From Actinoplanes sp. N902-109 (GTDB lineage Bacteria; Actinomycetota; Actinomycetes; Mycobacteriales; Micromonosporaceae), in NCBI RefSeq assembly GCF_000389965.1, contig NC_021191.1, positions 435,501 through 499,500 of the forward strand: 64,000 nucleotides of DNA, read 5' to 3'. The notes beneath the pieces were generated by a model. That model had not been told where the DNA came from, made no database searches, and saw nothing but the letters and a program-made list of their open reading frames with translations. Made by a program: the position numbers and the translations under genes. Positions 62,479 through 64,000 of this stretch are shown here, piece after piece. The stretch's first letter is position 1. Every line of letters starts with the position of its first letter.

Positions 62479-62599
62479 CCGGCAACTGTCGGGTTCAATC
62501 CACATCGGACGCGCCAGGGGGTGCGCCCGGCTGGCCGCACCCGGTACGGTTCGGTGCCGTAACGCAATCAATGCGGTACGCGCGGTAAGGAGCCGACGG

Positions 62600-62926
62600 A
62601 TGCCCCGCGAGATCGACGAGGCGTGGATCGACGAGGCCATCGAGCGGCACCGCCGCCTGGATGCCTTACGCGCGGAGTTCGAGCAAGCGGTCAAGGCCCA
62701 CGTGGTCACCGTGCACTCCCCGGACGACTCGGTCGAGGTGCTGGTCACGGCGGCGGGCGACATCACGGACGTACACATCCGCGGTTCCCTGCAGCAGCGG
62801 AACGCGGCAGACCTGGCCCGGGAGGTGCAGGCGGTGGTTACCAACGCAACGCAAGCGGCCCGTTGGGCGCGCGAAAAACTGCACGGCGAGATCTTCGGCG
62901 CCTTCAGGTCCCTCGGGGAGCTCTGA
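62600..62926 (+). CDS. YbaB/EbfC-like protein
   Basis: This 108-residue alpha/beta protein resembles the YbaB/EbfC nucleoid-associated family, with a helical N-terminus and central strands (VEVLVTAAGDITDVHI). In actinobacteria such proteins accompany type VII secretion substrates; EspL in M. tuberculosis is of this type (from memory). AAGGAG is at the right distance from the ATG at 62600. The stop overlaps the ATG of the next gene, so it heads a three-gene unit with the EspC-like and WXG-like proteins. Confidence 0.78.
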   Translation: MPREIDEAWIDEAIERHRRLDALRAEFEQAVKAHVVTVHSPDDSVEVLVTAAGDITDVHIRGSLQQRNAADLAREVQAVVTNATQAARWAREKLHGEIFGAFRSLGEL

Positions 62927-63234
62927 TGGCGGGCATCGCGGATCGGCTGGAGTCAGCGGCGGACGAGGTGACCACTGTGGAACGCGGCCTCGCGGTGCAC
63001 GGGGCATCGCCCGGCACCTTCGCCGCTGACAGGTACGGTGGCGTGCCCGGCCGGGTGGGCGCCCAGCTGCACGAACTCTGGACGACCACACTGGACAGCC
63101 GCAGCCGCGACGCCCGCGACCTCTCCCGGCGGCTGGCGGGCCTGGCTGCCGACGTCCGCACGACCACCCGGGCGTACGAGGAAACCGACGACGAGGCCGC
63201 CCGCCGCATCAACCGGTACGCGCGGGAAGCTTGA
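62926..63234 (+). CDS. EspC-like type VII secretion target
   Basis: This 102-residue, highly charged helical protein has no tryptophan-glycine turn of the WXG type; its pattern (ELWTTTLDSRSRDARDL ... YEETDDEAARRI) fits the EspC/excreted-virulence-factor-like family of type VII secretion targets. A Y-E-E-T-D near residue 86 resembles the Y-x3-D/E export signal. The ATG overlaps the YbaB-like stop, and the stop overlaps the next ATG. Confidence 0.72.
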   Translation: MAGIADRLESAADEVTTVERGLAVHGASPGTFAADRYGGVPGRVGAQLHELWTTTLDSRSRDARDLSRRLAGLAADVRTTTRAYEETDDEAARRINRYAREA

Positions 63235-63839
63235 TGGACCACCTCGACCGTCTCCTCGCCGAGGCCGGCCCGCTGCTGCACCGCGTGGACGCCGTCTTGT
63301 CGGCCGGGGGAGCGCCCGCCGCTCACCCCGTCTGGCACCAACTGCGCCGGGTGCGCCTGCTGCCCGCCGACGCCGTGCGAACCGTCGCGGCGCTGCGTCC
63401 GGGAGACCTCACCGACGCGCCCACCGGCGTCCGAGCGGCGGCGCGGACGTGTGCAACCGTTGCGGACTCCCTTCCCGGGCCGGCCGACTGGTCCGGCCCG
63501 GCCGCCGATGCGTACGACGAAAGCCGTCGCGCCCTGGCCGGCCACCTGAGCGGCTCGCCGGATGCGCTGGAAGCGCGCCTGCACGCCACGGCCGACCTGG
63601 CTGAGTCGCTGCTCACCTGGATGCGGGCAACCCGCGATCAGGTGGCGGAAACCCTCGCCGACGTCCTCGTCTCCACCCAGGCGATAGCCCTCGCCACGGA
63701 CAGAACGGACTCCTCGTCACCCACCCAGCAGGAGGCGGCCGCAAACATCGCCACCCGCACCCTGCAAACGATCGGCGACGCCTACGACCAGGCGGCTGAC
63801 CTCCTGTACCGGGCCCGCCCGCTCCGTGACCCCCGCTGA
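63234..63839 (+). CDS. WXG-like type VII secretion substrate
   Basis: This 201-residue helical protein has one W-S-G turn (DWSGPAADAYDESRRAL), the signature of WXG-type substrates, preceded by a helical N-terminal half of about 80 residues. It is longer than the 100-residue WXG100 group and may be a two-part protein. The ATG 63234 overlaps the stop of the EspC-like gene (a TTG 63231 is an alternative). The last ~20 bases lie in a direct repeat (63818). Confidence 0.72.
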   Translation: MDHLDRLLAEAGPLLHRVDAVLSAGGAPAAHPVWHQLRRVRLLPADAVRTVAALRPGDLTDAPTGVRAAARTCATVADSLPGPADWSGPAADAYDESRRALAGHLSGSPDALEARLHATADLAESLLTWMRATRDQVAETLADVLVSTQAIALATDRTDSSSPTQQEAAANIATRTLQTIGDAYDQAADLLYRARPLRDPR

Positions 63840-63925
63840 GGCGGGACGGCGTCAGGCGGCAGCCTCGGGCCTTCCCGCTCCGCGATCCCCGCTCAGGCGG
63901 GACGGCGTCCGGTGGCAGCCTCGGG
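63818..63925. repeat. Direct repeat with 56-bp period at the end of the last gene
   Basis: A block of about 52 bp beginning CCCGCTCCG occurs at 63818 and again at 63874, with a few changes. The first copy overlaps the 3' end of the WXG-like gene. The remaining bases to the window end hold no recognised gene. Confidence 0.85.
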
Positions 63926-64000
63926 GCTGGGAGCGGGCGTGCGGTCGCCGCGCGGAGGGCCGGGCCGGTCAGGTGCGGGGGCGGCTGCGGCGGGTGATGG

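Overview
The window is a 64-kb piece of a very GC-rich actinobacterial chromosome. Third codon positions are almost all G or C, GTG starts are common, and ATGA/GTGA stop-start overlaps are frequent. Gene content and order resemble the Micromonosporaceae (an Actinoplanes-like organism). Part of the right half keeps an order I recall from Streptomyces coelicolor around bldG, and from Mycobacterium tuberculosis around topA, the DECH helicase, the tad genes and acs. The genus is inference; no rRNA or tRNA is present to settle it.

Layout. (1) 1-14401: the nuo operon from nuoD (5' end cut) to nuoN, encoding complex I (NADH to menaquinone), closed by a strong terminator. (2) 14570-20685: a polyprenyl diphosphate synthase, probably making the menaquinone side chain; an MFS transporter divergent from an IclR regulator; an ECF sigma factor with its membrane anti-sigma factor and a likely autoregulated promoter; rarD; and a small membrane protein. 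(3) 20937-28214: a type VII secretion fragment without the core ATPase: eccE, two WXG100 genes, and a 1218-residue protein whose two SseB-like domains are joined by a long FG/AQ-repeat linker, coupled to a 120-residue orphan. (4) 28238-34669: an alpha/beta-hydrolase lacking the usual nucleophile, a lipoprotein, and two tandem secreted M6 metalloproteases. (5) 34847-40036: acetyl-CoA synthetase, a degenerate Fic-like protein, a PH-domain membrane protein, a HAD-IB phosphatase and a STAS protein. (6) 40246-47297: an actinobacterial tad pilus operon (ssd, tadA, tadB, a 60-residue coupled small gene, tadC, Flp pilin, TadE, TadG-like), convergent and overlapping with a DECH helicase. (7) 47418-55295: bldG-like STAS protein with a degenerate ATPase partner, the proton-pumping pyrophosphatase hppA, a lipoprotein, a conserved orphan and topA. 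(8) 55325-64000: a lactone oxidase, a TetR regulator, a PLP enzyme, an MFS-thymidylate kinase fusion, the DNA polymerase III delta' subunit, and a three-gene YbaB / EspC-like / WXG-like module.

The core is housekeeping: respiration (nuo, hppA, menaquinone side chain), DNA metabolism (topA, tmk, holB) and acetate activation (acs). The accessory content is mostly cell surface: tad pilus, type VII secretion and secreted proteases. The most unusual items are the FG-repeat SseB protein, the coupled 60-residue gene inside the tad operon, an in-frame nonapeptide repeat inside TadB, enzyme-like proteins missing catalytic residues (Fic-like protein, alpha/beta-hydrolase, BldG partner), and tandem repeats at several gene ends. 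I see no CRISPR array, insertion sequence, prophage, rRNA or tRNA.
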